DNA of 64,000 bases from Buxus sempervirens (taxonomy: Eukaryota > Streptophyta > Magnoliopsida > Buxales > Buxaceae). The translations under genes were made by a program, and so were the position numbers. Position 1 is the first letter of the stretch, and every line of letters begins with the position of its first letter. Shown here piece by piece: positions 1-10,363 of this stretch. The stretch covers positions 2,424,976 to 2,488,975 of the forward strand of contig OX387187.1 of the NCBI GenBank assembly GCA_947561395.2, in the 5' to 3' direction. The notes below the pieces were generated by a model that did not search any database, was not told the origin of the DNA, and saw nothing but the letters and a program-made list of their open reading frames with translations.

Positions 1-67
1 AAAAAATCTTCGCCGAAATCTTGTTAGATTTTCTGAGCGCATTTATTTTTTGAAATTATTGTGTTTA

Positions 68-188
68 TATCCGACATTTATGTCGAATACAAAGGAACTT
101 TAGTGTATCCGATCAACATGGTCTGATACAAGCAATATTAAGTGTATCCGACCTATGAGGTCGGATCCAAATTGGTGTTTATAAATAG
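68..188 (+). promoter_or_regulatory. U3 promoter: hairpin cluster followed by TATA box
   Basis: A TATA box (TATAAATAG) lies at 180-188. Three inverted repeats sit immediately upstream at about 68-90, 105-130 and 144-167. The clearest pairs ATCCGAC with GTCGGAT around a 7-nt loop. The promoter call is inferred from the TATA box inside an LTR. The hairpins are seen directly. Confidence 0.65.
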
Positions 189-1411
189 GCCAGCAACCCT
201 CCTAGCCGAGGGTTGCTGGCCTTTACCCCTTCTCCCCCTCCCTTGCTGGTGCGAACCCTTCTCCTTCCACCCCTCATTGCCTCCTAACCCCCCTAAACTC
301 ACCTAAAAGACCATTCTACCCCCCTTTTCTTCCTTCCATCTTCATCTCCATCACTTTGAAGCTTGAAGGAGGCCAAGGGTGTGCTGTTGGTGCAAAAGGG
401 GGAACTCTCCGGCTGCTGTTCTTGCTCAAAGGGGGTCCTCACACTCCACACAAGGGTTTAGACCCCAAGGTAATGTTCCCCACCACCTTCTATTGCACAT
501 ATATAAAAATGAGCTCTTTATAAGCATGTGGTATGTTTTTCCTCTTCAACTTGACATTCTCTTTATTTCAAGCATGATTAGTGCCTTTTCTCTCCATTTC
601 CATCTTTATATTGAGCATGGGAAACTCCCATGGTAAGGGGAGATTGCATGGACGGCTCCAAGGCAGAGAGAGGTTCCATTGTACATATTTCTAATGGCTT
701 TTAGGACCTCATGTTACCATTGATTGTTCATTAAAAGGGGGAGGAGTGTTCCCTCTTTGTGTGCATCTCTTGTACCCCATATTAACCTCCCCCTCCTTCC
801 CTTCTCTAGATAATCTTGTTTGGGTTATCTTATGTTTACTTTGGGCATAAAGTTGATGATGATGCATGCTTGTTTAGACGAGATCATATGCATGTTCATT
901 TAAGAATGCATGCTCTTCCGTCATCTTCCTTTTAGTGTTTCTAATTGTTGTTAGAAGAAATATGCATGCTTCCCATTTCCTTTTCATGCATGTCCACGTG
1001 CCATAAGCATGCTCATGTTCACTAGCATGAAATCAGCTCTCCCACTTTTGTATACATCAAGTGAGTACCCATTTCACCTCATATGCACATAGTACATGTA
1101 AGTGCACCAGGGTTTAGGGCATGCATCCTATGTTTGGTTATTTGGTCCTATACTTGTTTATTGTTGTGTGAAGTTGGAAGGACCAAGGTAGGGGCACTCA
1201 AGCCCCCACCTAGCTGTTGGAGAGATCCCAAGAGGGGAGAGGCAAAATCCTAGGCCTTCTCCCCCTTTGTTTGAATTCCATAAACCCAAAGAGACCAAGA
1301 AATAAGGTACCCCCTCATTCCCGAACCATTGTGGGCCCACACAATCATGGAAGTCCATGAGAGGCCTAGAAATCTGAGCCCGCGCGAAAACCCCAAAAAT
1401 GCATGCTGTGT

Positions 1412-1516
1412 TCTGATCCAACAACTCAGATCGGATCAGCCTATCTCTGTTTGTAGCCAACATCATAGGTCGGCTACACGAGTTTTGTGTGTAGCCGACA
1501 ACTAAGGTCGGCTACA
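1412..1516 (+). repeat. Cluster of three CCGAC-type hairpins in the A LTR
   Basis: The cluster holds TGATCC/GGATCA (about 1412-1439), TGTAGCCAAC/GTCGGCTACA (about 1452-1478) and the perfect TGTAGCCGAC/GTCGGCTACA (1490-1516, loop AACTAAG). The homologous place in the E LTR (50817-50883) carries hairpins with other stems but nearly the same loop. Confidence 0.85.
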
Positions 1517-2596
1517 CTATTGAAATTTCAATTTCCATATTTTTTGGTCTTGTGTAGTTTTCATACTCTTCTTAACTGAACCAAATGAACCAGTAGGGTT
1601 TCCGGGTCACCCAGAAACCCAAAATGGGACTAGTGATACACAGTGGGCCTTCCAACGGGGCCCACCAAGCCCGACAGATTCCCTTGAATGTAAATAAGAG
1701 AAATAAGTTAATTGAGTGGGCCGCACCATTCGAGGCCCACTAAAAGACCAAAATGAAGCATGCAGGCTTAGGCTAGGTGTGGTTTGGCCGAGACCGCGGG
1801 CTAGGGCCTATCGGGCCCGTCAAGCCCATTAACCAAACAAGGGTAGGGTTCCTAAACCCTAACCCAGAGTGCCTTGGGCTTTCAAGCCCCCGAACCCAGG
1901 ATCCGGGCCCCAAGCCCAATCCTGGCCCACCATGAAAGAAATTTAATAAAGATAACTCAAATCATTTGGTTACCATTGTGTGTGTAACGCCCCGGATCCG
2001 AGTCACATGAAAAACCCGTAACTCGTATCCAGAGGTTATTATAAACAACAGGATCGCACTACCAGAGTAAGGAAAACATGAATTAAATAGTGCTATGTAA
2101 CAGAGTGCGCTAAAATAACCCCAATGTAAAACTCACATGACCCAATTACACAATCCGCAATTATCGACTCTCCATACGTATCTGAAAAACAAACAGAAAC
2201 AAAAGAGTGAGATACGAATATCTCAGTGAGTAGCACGTGCATGCATCAATACAAATTGATCTAGTTGTAAATTTATGATCGAATAATCACACGAGAAAAC
2301 AGGAAATAACCCAGTGAAATTTGCGTAAACCCTTTGAAAATTTATTTGACCCAAGGGTCTAGGAAGCAAGTTAAACTGTACGTAATTTAACATCGGAAAT
2401 ACCTTCGTCAACAAAATTCCGATCAGTTCCAGAAACCATATCATTATATCCATGCTCCAAGAAAAGACAAATTCCACTACTTCTCCCATAGTATCTAAAA
2501 CAGATAAATGAATAATAAATCCACGTGGTCAATGTCATGCAAATATTTGATTGGTTAATCAACATGCCAGAGCGACCTCCACACCTCTATGTACAC

Positions 2597-2720
2597 AGTT
2601 CCGGCCTACTCAGGGTTTCGGATACTCTAAAATGACGGCCTACTCAGGGTTTCGTCATCCAATGCCGGCCTACTCAGGGTTTCGACATTGACAACCAGGC
2701 CTACTCAGAGTTTTTGGTTG
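2597..2720 (-). repeat. Four-unit hairpin array, constant loop, different stems
   Basis: The loop GCCTACTCAGGGTTT recurs four times. Its flanking arms are AGTTCCG/CGGATACT, ATGACG/CGTCAT (2632-2658), AATGCCG/CGACATT (2661-2689) and CAACCA/TGGTTG (2692-2720, loop with one change). Each left arm is matched by its own right arm. Confidence 0.92.
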
Positions 2721-3335
2721 CTCTACACCGGTCGTGGCAACACTCCATGGCCATGCCATTACTCCAATAAAATAAACGCATCACATTACTAAGCTTAGAC
2801 TCTGGATCCAAGACAAGCTAAACCAAAACAGTAAAACATCGTATAATCTCAATTTCAACATCAAAATAAAACCATTCATTCCACATCATGTATAACTTAT
2901 CACAGTTCATCACCTGTCCCTCTGGACCAAACAGTATCTCAAATACTTTTAGTATTTTCTCATTTCCGCAACACATGCCATTTGAATACAAAACACAGTT
3001 ATTCATACCAAGAAAAACCTTACAATACATTCAGAAATTTCCAAACAAGTGAAACCAGAAGTTAATAATTTCTCCATCAAAACAGTGTATAAATTTAAGG
3101 GAAAACTAATTAGGAACTCCCATTGTTTTGGTATCCAGCACAACACATACAAATAACCTAAACTCAACCTTAGAAGTCTTTAAGAATTTGCCACTAGATT
3201 TTCCTCTAGTAATTGAATAGGTAATGCAGGTTCCAAGGTTCCCAAACAAGTGATTGGTTAAGTGGTATAAACCTCAAGTCATCAAAATCCCCTTGGTTCA
3301 GTCAAGAATCAAATTCGGCAAGTATAATTGGGTAT

Positions 3336-3600
3336 GCGCTCACTTCCTGAAGTGAGCGCCAGTCGGCGAATAGGAATCAGGTGAACTTTAGACTATGTGC
3401 TCACTCGATACTAAGTGAGCGCGAGATGGGCGGGGAATGGGCGTGAGATGGGCGCCGGCTTCGCGCGAGATTCGCGCATACTTTTAAGTGAGCGCGAGCT
3501 GAGCACCAAGTGGGCGCCAGCTCAGCAGATAGTGTGATTTTAACAGGCACCTACTTCCTAAGTGAGCGCAAGTGAGCGCCAAGTCGGCGGATACTCACTG
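3336..3600 (-). repeat. GCGCTCACTT palindrome cluster in the B solo LTR
   Basis: A perfect 10-bp stem GCGCTCACTT/AAGTGAGCGC with a 4-nt loop lies at 3336-3359. A second, GTGCTCACT/AGTGAGCGC, is at about 3397-3422. Degenerate GAGCTGAG and GGGCGCC repeats follow to 3600. The cluster lies downstream of the B TATA box on the minus strand, probably in the transcribed leader of that element. Confidence 0.85.
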
Positions 3601-4010
3601 CGATTTTTGACTCTCTGTTATTTCGAGATCTCCATCTCTGGCCGATCTTTTTCGGTCTGTAATTGTTCCAATACACTCCTAATATTCCCAGAATACTTCC
3701 CAACCAGTTTTGGATTTAATCTAAACACATTTTATTTCAAGTTGTAATTCCCCCTCATGCTCGGACTCATGATATTCAGAAAACCCAGAAAACTCAGAAT
3801 ACAACCATGCAATCAGAATATTATCACGAATAAACTAAAACTTCAGTTGTAAATCAATGCTACTCACCAGTATTGAAGACCTTCTTCAAGCTTCCAGCCA
3901 TCCTTGATGGATTTTTATCTCGAAACCCAAACTGCTTGGCCGCCGCACTAATTTTTCTCCAGAGCAGCAACCTTTCCCCAAATCCCCGAAAATTTTTTAT
4001 ATGAGTTACC

Positions 4011-4018
4011 TATTTATA
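4011..4018 (-). promoter_or_regulatory. TATA box of the B solo LTR
   Basis: The minus strand reads TATAAATA about 340 bp inside the LTR start, a usual place for the core promoter. This also fixes the orientation of the solo LTR as minus. Confidence 0.6.
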
Positions 4019-4930
4019 GACACCGCAAGGGTTTAACCTAATTCACCCTTAACCCTCGGAATCCCCTTTCTACCCCTCATTCAGCTAGGGCTTTCCCGGG
4101 TTTTACTTATTGACTAATTCCTATTTACTGCCGTATTTTAAGTTCAGATATGACTTAAATATTAATATTCCACCTCATTCTCTTTTGAAAACTAATGACC
4201 ACAAATTTCTAGCAATAATAAATTTGATTTAACCTGTCCATAAATCCATATGTTCATACTCTTGCATATATTTTTATTTTATCTACTATTATTTTATTGT
4301 TTATTATTATTATTGTTATTTTATTTTATTTTTTTTTCTACTCAAAACTGGGGTTTTACAGTGTGGCCCACCTAGGGGCCCACAAATCAACCCAGACCCA
4401 CTTTGCAAGAAAATCAATTTAATGTTAAACTTGAACCCTAAATAAAACCAATTCATTGAACCAAAGCCCAAAGGGCCTCTCAGGCTTAGACTGAGGCCCA
4501 ACAAGAGGCATGTAGGCTGGAATCAGCCCATCAAGGAATCCGCGGGCCTTCCAACGGGGCCCTCCCAATCAAGCTCACATCACCTCAAGCTAAAAAGATA
4601 AAATCAAGCAAAAGGGGGACCCACACCACTTTGGCGGTCCCCGCCAGACTCAATAAAATGTGCATGTTGGAATAGGAACTGGGTGAGATAGACCAAGTTG
4701 ACTCAAACTAGGAAACCCGTGGGACCCGTCATTTGATGGGGCGGACCGGGGTGTCTGCGGACTTCCCCAGATCGTAACCGAGACCCTACTTAGAATCTCA
4801 AGCCGCAGACCGCCTAATAAAAAAACCTAGGCACCCAGGTGTTTTCCTGCACTTCATCAAGCAGTGGCGACTCCAAACTTCCCAAATTACCCTTCAGGAG
4901 GCATGCCCCCGCCATGCGACCATACGCACA

Positions 4931-5356
4931 CCACCGACAACAACCGTTTCACCTGCAAAGAGGGAATCATCTAGGTAACACGAGGCCCATAGGATCGATG
5001 CCAGCTTCGAGAGTGCAAAGGGAGGATAGAAGAAACAGGGTGTTCACGCTACTTCCCTACACACTAGGGGAACTTCTTCCCACACTGTTGAAAAATGGCT
5101 ACTTAAGGTTGATATCCCCTAACCCAAATGGGCATTGAATAGGAATTATGACCCTAAAGTAACTTGTGAATATCACATGGGGTCGTCGGGGCATGACACC
5201 AATCAGTGCTGGGCACTTCGGCATGCAATCCAAGATCTGATTGATACCAAGAACATTATTGTGGACCCTCCTACTCCGGTCAAAACTCCACCTACGGGCA
5301 TCAATCTAAATCCTCTTCTAGACCACAATGAGGCATCCTCCAACGGGACAAGCTAA
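4931..5356 (+). pseudogene. gag: gag C-terminal fragment of element A
   Basis: The fragment encodes the linker between capsid and nucleocapsid and the zinc-knuckle region of a Tat-type Gag. The text FTLLPYTLGELLPTLLKNGYL matches the same region of the E Gag (FTPLPYTLAELLPTLLREG). A frameshift near 5136 separates it from the zinc motif CEYHMGSSGHDTNQCWALRH, in which C, H, H and C are retained. The matrix and capsid parts are missing: the coding sequence begins directly after the LTR end at 4930. It cannot give a working Gag, and no pol follows, so A is a gag-only element reduced further by deletion. Confidence 0.85.
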
Positions 5357-6435
5357 GAGATGAAGCAGGGCTGCAAGGCGCAACCTCCACTAAACATAGA
5401 TCCACTCCGGACCCACCATAACCAAGATAAGTTTGAAACTTGCTTTTTTCTATCAACCTCTCCTGGTAGTTAGTCATTCTGTAAATATTTTACTTACTTT
5501 TACTTTCATGCGAGCTTTTGTAAAAAATAAAAGAACCTTCAAACTTTCGAAAAGAAAACTTTTGAAAAAATGCAAGTGTTTGGTTAGTGATGACATCATT
5601 CTGAGACCACCCTTCTTTTGGCACGACCATGATCATGGAAAATTGCTGAGTTGCTCAAAGATGTCTTTAGCTGGGTGCAACATACTACTCCCATGAGAAC
5701 CTTGACTAAGCCAGAGGCAACCTTTTCACTGATCCATGCCTTGATTTTCCTTCCAAACCTATCTTTACACTAGGACAGAATGATCCTTGAGAGAAAAGAG
5801 AGGAAAAGAGTGGAAGTGTCTAAACCAGCTAAGGGCAAAGGCCGGCTTTAACATCATGTCTTCAAGAGAGGCCATCTTCATGCATCCTGAATTTGAAGAA
5901 CCGCTAGTCAAAACACTGTGGGCTTGACAGTGTTATTCAAATACCCGTGTTATGTCTAACCACCCCACACTGAGGCAAAGCTGAAAAAAGAAAATAAAAA
6001 AGGATGAATAGATTCTTGAATGAATTTGCATGGACATTTCAACCAAGTTGTCACAAATTTTGCAAAAGGATGAAAGGCCATCCTTACTTTATCTTCCCAA
6101 TTTTCAAAATCATATCTCTAGTCAAATCATTTGAGCCTAACTTTCTTCTTTCTAACCCATTGAGTCATGAGCACTAAAAACGGTGCCTGGTAAAGAATAA
6201 AAGACATAAATGAGCAAAAAAAAAGGAAGAAAAAAAGAAAGAAGAAAACACACTGGGGCATGCAAAAAAGCCAAAATGACCCCAGAACAAAGGAAAGGAA
6301 AAGCAAAAATGCTAGTGGAAAAAAGCGAAGGTCAAAAGGCCTCGAAAAGAAAAATGAAGGAAAGTGAAAAGGTATTGGCAAAGCCCAAGCAGTCAAGAAA
6401 AGGGTAGAACATGATTCAACCCATTTACAAAGAGA

Positions 6436-6510
6436 CTTTGAGCCATATTCCTTTTCTTTCATAAATCAAAAACCCCAGCCTTCGTTTCGACCCATCAGAA
6501 AGTCCTTTTT
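6436..6510 (+). other. Conserved block shared by the A, C, D1, E and F 3' regions
   Basis: TTTGAGCC, a TTTCTTTC tract, AGCCTTCGTTTCG and AAGTCCTTTTTGATT occur in this order. The same order occurs at 16180-16262 (minus), 37668-37745, 61455-61532 and 61646-61722, and in part at 47281-47345 (minus). The function is unknown. Confidence 0.8.
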
Positions 6511-7816
6511 GATTGCAAAGGATGTGACAATTGAATTCATGCAGATCTATGAGGAAGGAATCTAGAAAGAAGAATGAGCTTTGATAAGACACAAAGTAAA
6601 ACCTGAAAATGAAAATATAAGAACTTGAGCCTTACAACCCATCATTTCGCAGACTGGAAACTAAGCCGATGTTTCATCCTAATTTCAAGACCTCTCTGAT
6701 CTATGAAACATGATGCACAAAACTCGGCCGAAAACCCTTAAACTGGGGCAGACACTGACCCTAAGGGAAAAGAAAATGGAGAAACCCTCAATCTTGAAAC
6801 CACCCTAAAAATTGGGTCGAGGTGAGAGAACTCAAAACTGGGAAAGGCGGAACACTCTTTGAAACACCCCTCATCTTGGAAACCCTTGCTGGCACAAGTC
6901 AAGAATCTCATGGGAATGCATGTTGAGTACACCATCCCAAAACACTTCAAGCTAACAAGGCAATTCACCATGGTCGCTGGTTCTGCCTTTTCTTTCACTT
7001 GTACAAAATTTCTGAAAAAGCTTTTGAAAAAAAAAAGAGATTTCATTTCAGTCATATGCACTCGCACACACAATAAAACCAAATAAGCCATAAGTGCTTA
7101 CAGTTTGAATTTCGGATACCTCACTACTTTGTGAGAATCTTTGCAGGCCCATACAAGGCAAAAAACCCGGAGGATGTCAAGAAGCACCTTGATACCGGAA
7201 GGAAAGAAAAGAATAACAAAAGAAAAAAGAAAAGAAGAAAGGCAAGGCGGAGGAAAGCCAATGTGGTAGTCCAAAGCACACAAAAAGGGGAATTGAAAGG
7301 AGTTCACTTATGCCTTACATATTCTTCCCCAAATAAAGAATTCATGTATCCCTAGTGGAGAACCATCCAAAACAAAGCTCAAGCAAGCTCAAGAACAAGG
7401 AATGAAGAACTTCTGGGCCAAGTGGCCCCTCTTGTAAAAATTGATTTCCCACTTTTGTAAATAGAATAAGACAAGTGTGCGAGTTCCCTTAAGGCACCGG
7501 ATAGCGCCAAGAGCACCTCCTCACCAAGAGCACCTCCTCCTTCTCTCCTTCTTCCTCCTACCTTCTACTTCCGTCCCACTCCATTACCAACCCTTTTTCC
7601 AACAAAAAAAAACTCTCTCTGAAGTCCTAAATCTGAAAAAAGGGAAGTGAAAGCTGAGATCACCTGAAAGGTCAAAAAAACAAAAAACCTAAAAAATTGC
7701 ACCCTCATTGAAATATGAAAATTGCATCCTCATTGAAATCTGAGAAGCTGAATCATCCAAAAACCCTAAAACCGGTGTACCAACATTAAAGCAATGCACA
7801 GGCACCCCAAAAACCT

Positions 7817-7930
7817 GAAAGATGTGCAAAGCGTCACTTCTTTCTCAAAAACCAGAAAGGTTCAAAGCGTCACCTTTTCCAAGAACTAGAATCTAGAAAA
7901 GGTGCAAAGCGCCACCTATTTCTAAGAACT
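7817..7930 (+). repeat. Three hairpins with CAAAGCG loop and different stems
   Basis: The motif CAAAGCG sits in three successive inverted repeats. The arms are GAAAGATGTG/CACTTCTTTC (7817-7844, one mismatch), AAAGGT/ACCTTT (7856-7877) and AGGTG/CACCT extended by AAA/TTT (about 7896-7921). The loop resembles CAAGGCG of the long array in E at 62450-63545. Confidence 0.82.
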
Positions 7931-8084
7931 AGAAACAGGAAAAGTACCACACGCGTAAGAAGCTTGCGTTAATTTGCTTTATCCCGCGAACAAAAAATCA
8001 ACTCCAAGGCTCTCTTAGAAAGATATGAGGAATTCAAAATTTGGGTTTCTTTTTTACTTTGTCGTTCACCAACAAGTGGCTCCG

Positions 8085-8099
8085 ACAAAGGGGGGCAGC
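8085..8099 (+). other. Polypurine tract of element A
   Basis: The tract ACAAAGGGGGGCAGC directly precedes the LTR start TGTAAGCACC. This is the usual site of second-strand priming in LTR retrotransposons. Confidence 0.85.
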
Positions 8100-9019
8100 T
8101 GTAAGCACCCAAATTTTGATCAAACCAAACAGTGCTGAAAATGGAAACCCTAACTAAAAAGTTAAACCCTAAGGGGACAAAAGTTGACTTTTTGATCAGG
8201 TGCAAATCCACCACCATACTTCTTCCCAATGATTAGGAAGTTCCGACACGATTCCAACGCAATTGAATTTGCCAGAATCGGGGTCCGTATCAAGGAGATA
8301 TGAGCAGAATAAGATTTCAGACGCGAGTTCGGCTTTTTGCTAAAAAACTTGAATTAGCTACCATAACCTGTCCTAGCAGATAGGAAATCTCGACACAGTT
8401 CCAACGCAATTGAGTTTGCCAGAATCGGGGTCCAGATCGGGCAGTTATGAGCAATTCAAGCCCTAGGACAAAAATGTAGATAAGCTGCCCATGTGGTAAA
8501 CTGTGCCACATGGTCGTCACCCTTTCTTAACCCCTAAGCAAACAAAAATAATAATAATAAGGGTCATCCAACATAACCCCAAATGGGGCTTGGGTTTGAC
8601 TTAAAGCCGAACTTGGCATCCCGTGGACCTTCCAACGAGGCCCACCTCAGACCAACATCACATGAATAAGAAGATAAAAACAAATAAAAGAAAGGGGACC
8701 CACACCTTTCAAGTGGTCCCCACCAGACCTAAAGCGTGCATGTTTTGGCTTAGGAATTGGGTGAGATAGACCAAAATGAAGTTGATTCGAACCAGGGAGA
8801 ATCATGGGACCCGTCAACCGACGAGGCGGACTGGGGTGTTTTCGGACTTCCCCGGACTGTAACCGAGAACTCAGCCCGAATCTCTAAAAGCCGCAGACCA
8901 TCAAATAGACATGTATAGGCACCTAGGTGTCTGCCTACACCCCATTAGGTAGTGGCGACTCCCAAATTTCTGAGGCACGCACTCCACGTGCGCCTCACCC
9001 ATGCGACAGACCTGGTTCT
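8100..9019 (+). mobile_element. Element A 3' LTR, internally deleted
   Basis: It starts TGTAAGCACC and contains two copies of the LTR motif TTCCAACGCAATTGA followed by an AATCGGGGTCC block (about 8250 and 8400). It carries the GGACCTTCCAACGAGGCCC hairpin (8622) and the U5 GTGGCGACTCCC segment (8951). It is about 0.9 kb, against more than 2.5 kb for the 5' LTR. The TATA box and leader part of U3/R are missing, so it could not drive transcription. The right end is cut by a B-type fragment near 9020; the exact junction is uncertain. Confidence 0.75.
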
Positions 9020-9825
9020 GCGTCGTTACATCACAAGTCCTACTAGTACTATTATATATTGGTTTATGATATGATCTTGGTTTGGAATTGCTCTTGAACA
9101 ATGAGAATTATATGGTTAATTATTCACATAAGGTGATTTATCTTGCTTGTATGTTGAGGAGGATATTGATATATTTTTCCGTGATTGGCCAACATTGTTT
9201 CTTCCACATTATTGACTTTATATTGAGTTGTTGTGTGGATCGGTTTTATTTGATTTATGGTTTGCTTTATCTATTAAGATTTTCATCATGTAATTATTTA
9301 TTTCTTTTGTCGAGCATGAAAGAATGTTATTTTTATATATGAACTATTTATACATGCATGTGCTGCTTATTAGGAAATTTGTATCTCACACCACGTTTTG
9401 CTTTATTTTGTTTTCAGTTGACCCACGCGAGGACGTGACTGGGATTGATCATCAGGGAGGAAAGATTCCTGATTTTGTTGCTAAGGATTATTATTTTCCA
9501 GATTAGTTTATTTTCTTTTGCTTGAGGTTATTATCAGATGTTTTGTTTTGATGGACTTATTATTGGATTTGTCTATGAGAGTGAGAGAGAGTTTAGTTTT
9601 ACCTATTTGTTACCAAACTTGGATATTATTTTATTTGGATGATTTGATTTTATTGGAGACCACGCTTATGGTTATTTGATTAATTGAATTTTATTTCTGC
9701 ACTCTAATATTAAATTGGAATCGTTTAAATTTGATTATCTAGTATTTAGTTGCTTTGGGCCACAATAGCACTTCGGGTACTAGTTTGGTGTATGTTTTGT
9801 ATAGACCCGGATTCGGGGCGTTATA
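9020..9825 (+). mobile_element. Truncated B-family LTR
   Basis: It reads in the same direction as 28578-29889. Shared text includes TGCATGTGCT, a GTATCTCA stretch and a TTGTTTTCAG stretch, and the end CGGGGCGTTATA resembles the B terminus. The start TGTAAAACC is absent, so the 5' part is lost. Two small open frames here have no recognisable product. Confidence 0.6.
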
Positions 9826-10363
9826 GTATGCTCTGAAATTTTGGAAGATGCTAGTTATTTGGGGTGTAAATTAGTTGATTTTCCTATGGAAACGAATTTA
9901 AAGTTACAAAGTGTTGATGAAGAATTACTTGCAAAACTTGAAATATATAAAGGTTAGTAGTAAGGCTTCTATATTTAACTACAACACAACCTAACATTTC
10001 TTATTCTATTGGGAAGATTAGCAAATTCATGGATAAACCACTCAAAACACATCTAAACGATGCTTATAGAGTATCGAGGTATATCAAACAGTCCTTGAGA
10101 CAAGGTTTATACTTCTTGTTGATTACAAATTGCATATTAAAACCTTCTATGGCTTGGATTAGGAATGTTGCAAGGATACTAGAAAGTTTATAATGGGATA
10201 CTGTATGTTTTTTGATAAAAGTTTGATATCATGGAAGTCAAAAAAAAAAAAAAAAAAAAAACAACCTACAGTTTCTAGATCTTTAGTTGAAGCATAATAC
10301 AAAGCTCTTGCTTCAGCAACATGTGAAGTTATGTGGTTAAAGTATTTACTTACTAATCTAAAG
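9826..10363 (+). pseudogene. Ty1/copia pol remnant: RT end and RNase H
   Basis: With frameshifts, the plus strand encodes text typical of copia pol. A stretch like LEDASYLGCKLVDFPMETN (end of RT) is followed by a region like ISYSIGKISKFMDKPLKTH. Then comes an RNase H end recognisable from [19 protein letters not shown] and ALASATCEVMWLKYLL. Several stops and frame changes and a 23-base A run interrupt it (about 10239-10261). It is a fragment without LTRs and belongs to a different superfamily from all other elements here. It is cut at 10364 by a B-type LTR. Confidence 0.8.

Larger units (their letters stand above)
1978..4365 (-). mobile_element. Solo LTR of family B with 5-bp target duplication
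   Basis: On the minus strand the LTR runs from TGTAAAACCCC at 4360 to GGCGTTACA at 1983, 2378 bp. GTGTG lies on both sides (1978-1982 and 4361-4365). Outside the duplication the sequence continues as element A LTR, homologous to 51350-51380. PBS, PPT and coding sequence are absent, so this is a solo LTR left by LTR-LTR recombination. Partial relatives lie at 9020-9825, 10364-11245 and 28578-29889. Confidence 0.93.
1..4930 (+). mobile_element. Element A, 5' LTR (left end outside window, split by a solo LTR)
   Basis: This is an LTR of the C/E family. It aligns in order with the E LTR at 48398-51911: the CCGAC-type hairpins, the block around GGGCCTTCCAACGGGG, the conserved U5 stretch just before the terminus (4735-4830) and the terminal GTGGCGACTCC segment. 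It ends at 4930 with CGCACA. Positions 1983-4360 plus one copy of the 5-bp duplication are a later insertion, leaving about 2.5 kb of this LTR in the window. The next base after the LTR is already in the middle of gag, so PBS, leader and gag N-terminus were deleted. No host gene lies in it. Confidence 0.85.
5357..8084 (+). mobile_element. Element A 3' non-coding internal region
   Basis: No pol is present in 2.7 kb. The region is A-rich with purine runs (6210-6400, 7195-7260). The order of landmarks matches E (60311-64000): a block with CTTCGTTTCG at about 6477-6490, purine-rich stretches, then a TTTTGTAA-rich block with CACCTCCTCACC (7430-7530) that is nearly the same at 63610-63715. The short open frames here look like by-products of base composition. 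Confidence 0.75.

Noticed and set aside
6127..6462. Hydrophobic or Lys-rich small open frames in purine-rich stretches (also 60911-61480, 61075-61452, 38464-38788).
   Set aside because: Low-complexity purine tracts give open frames on both strands; no domain or conservation between elements is seen.
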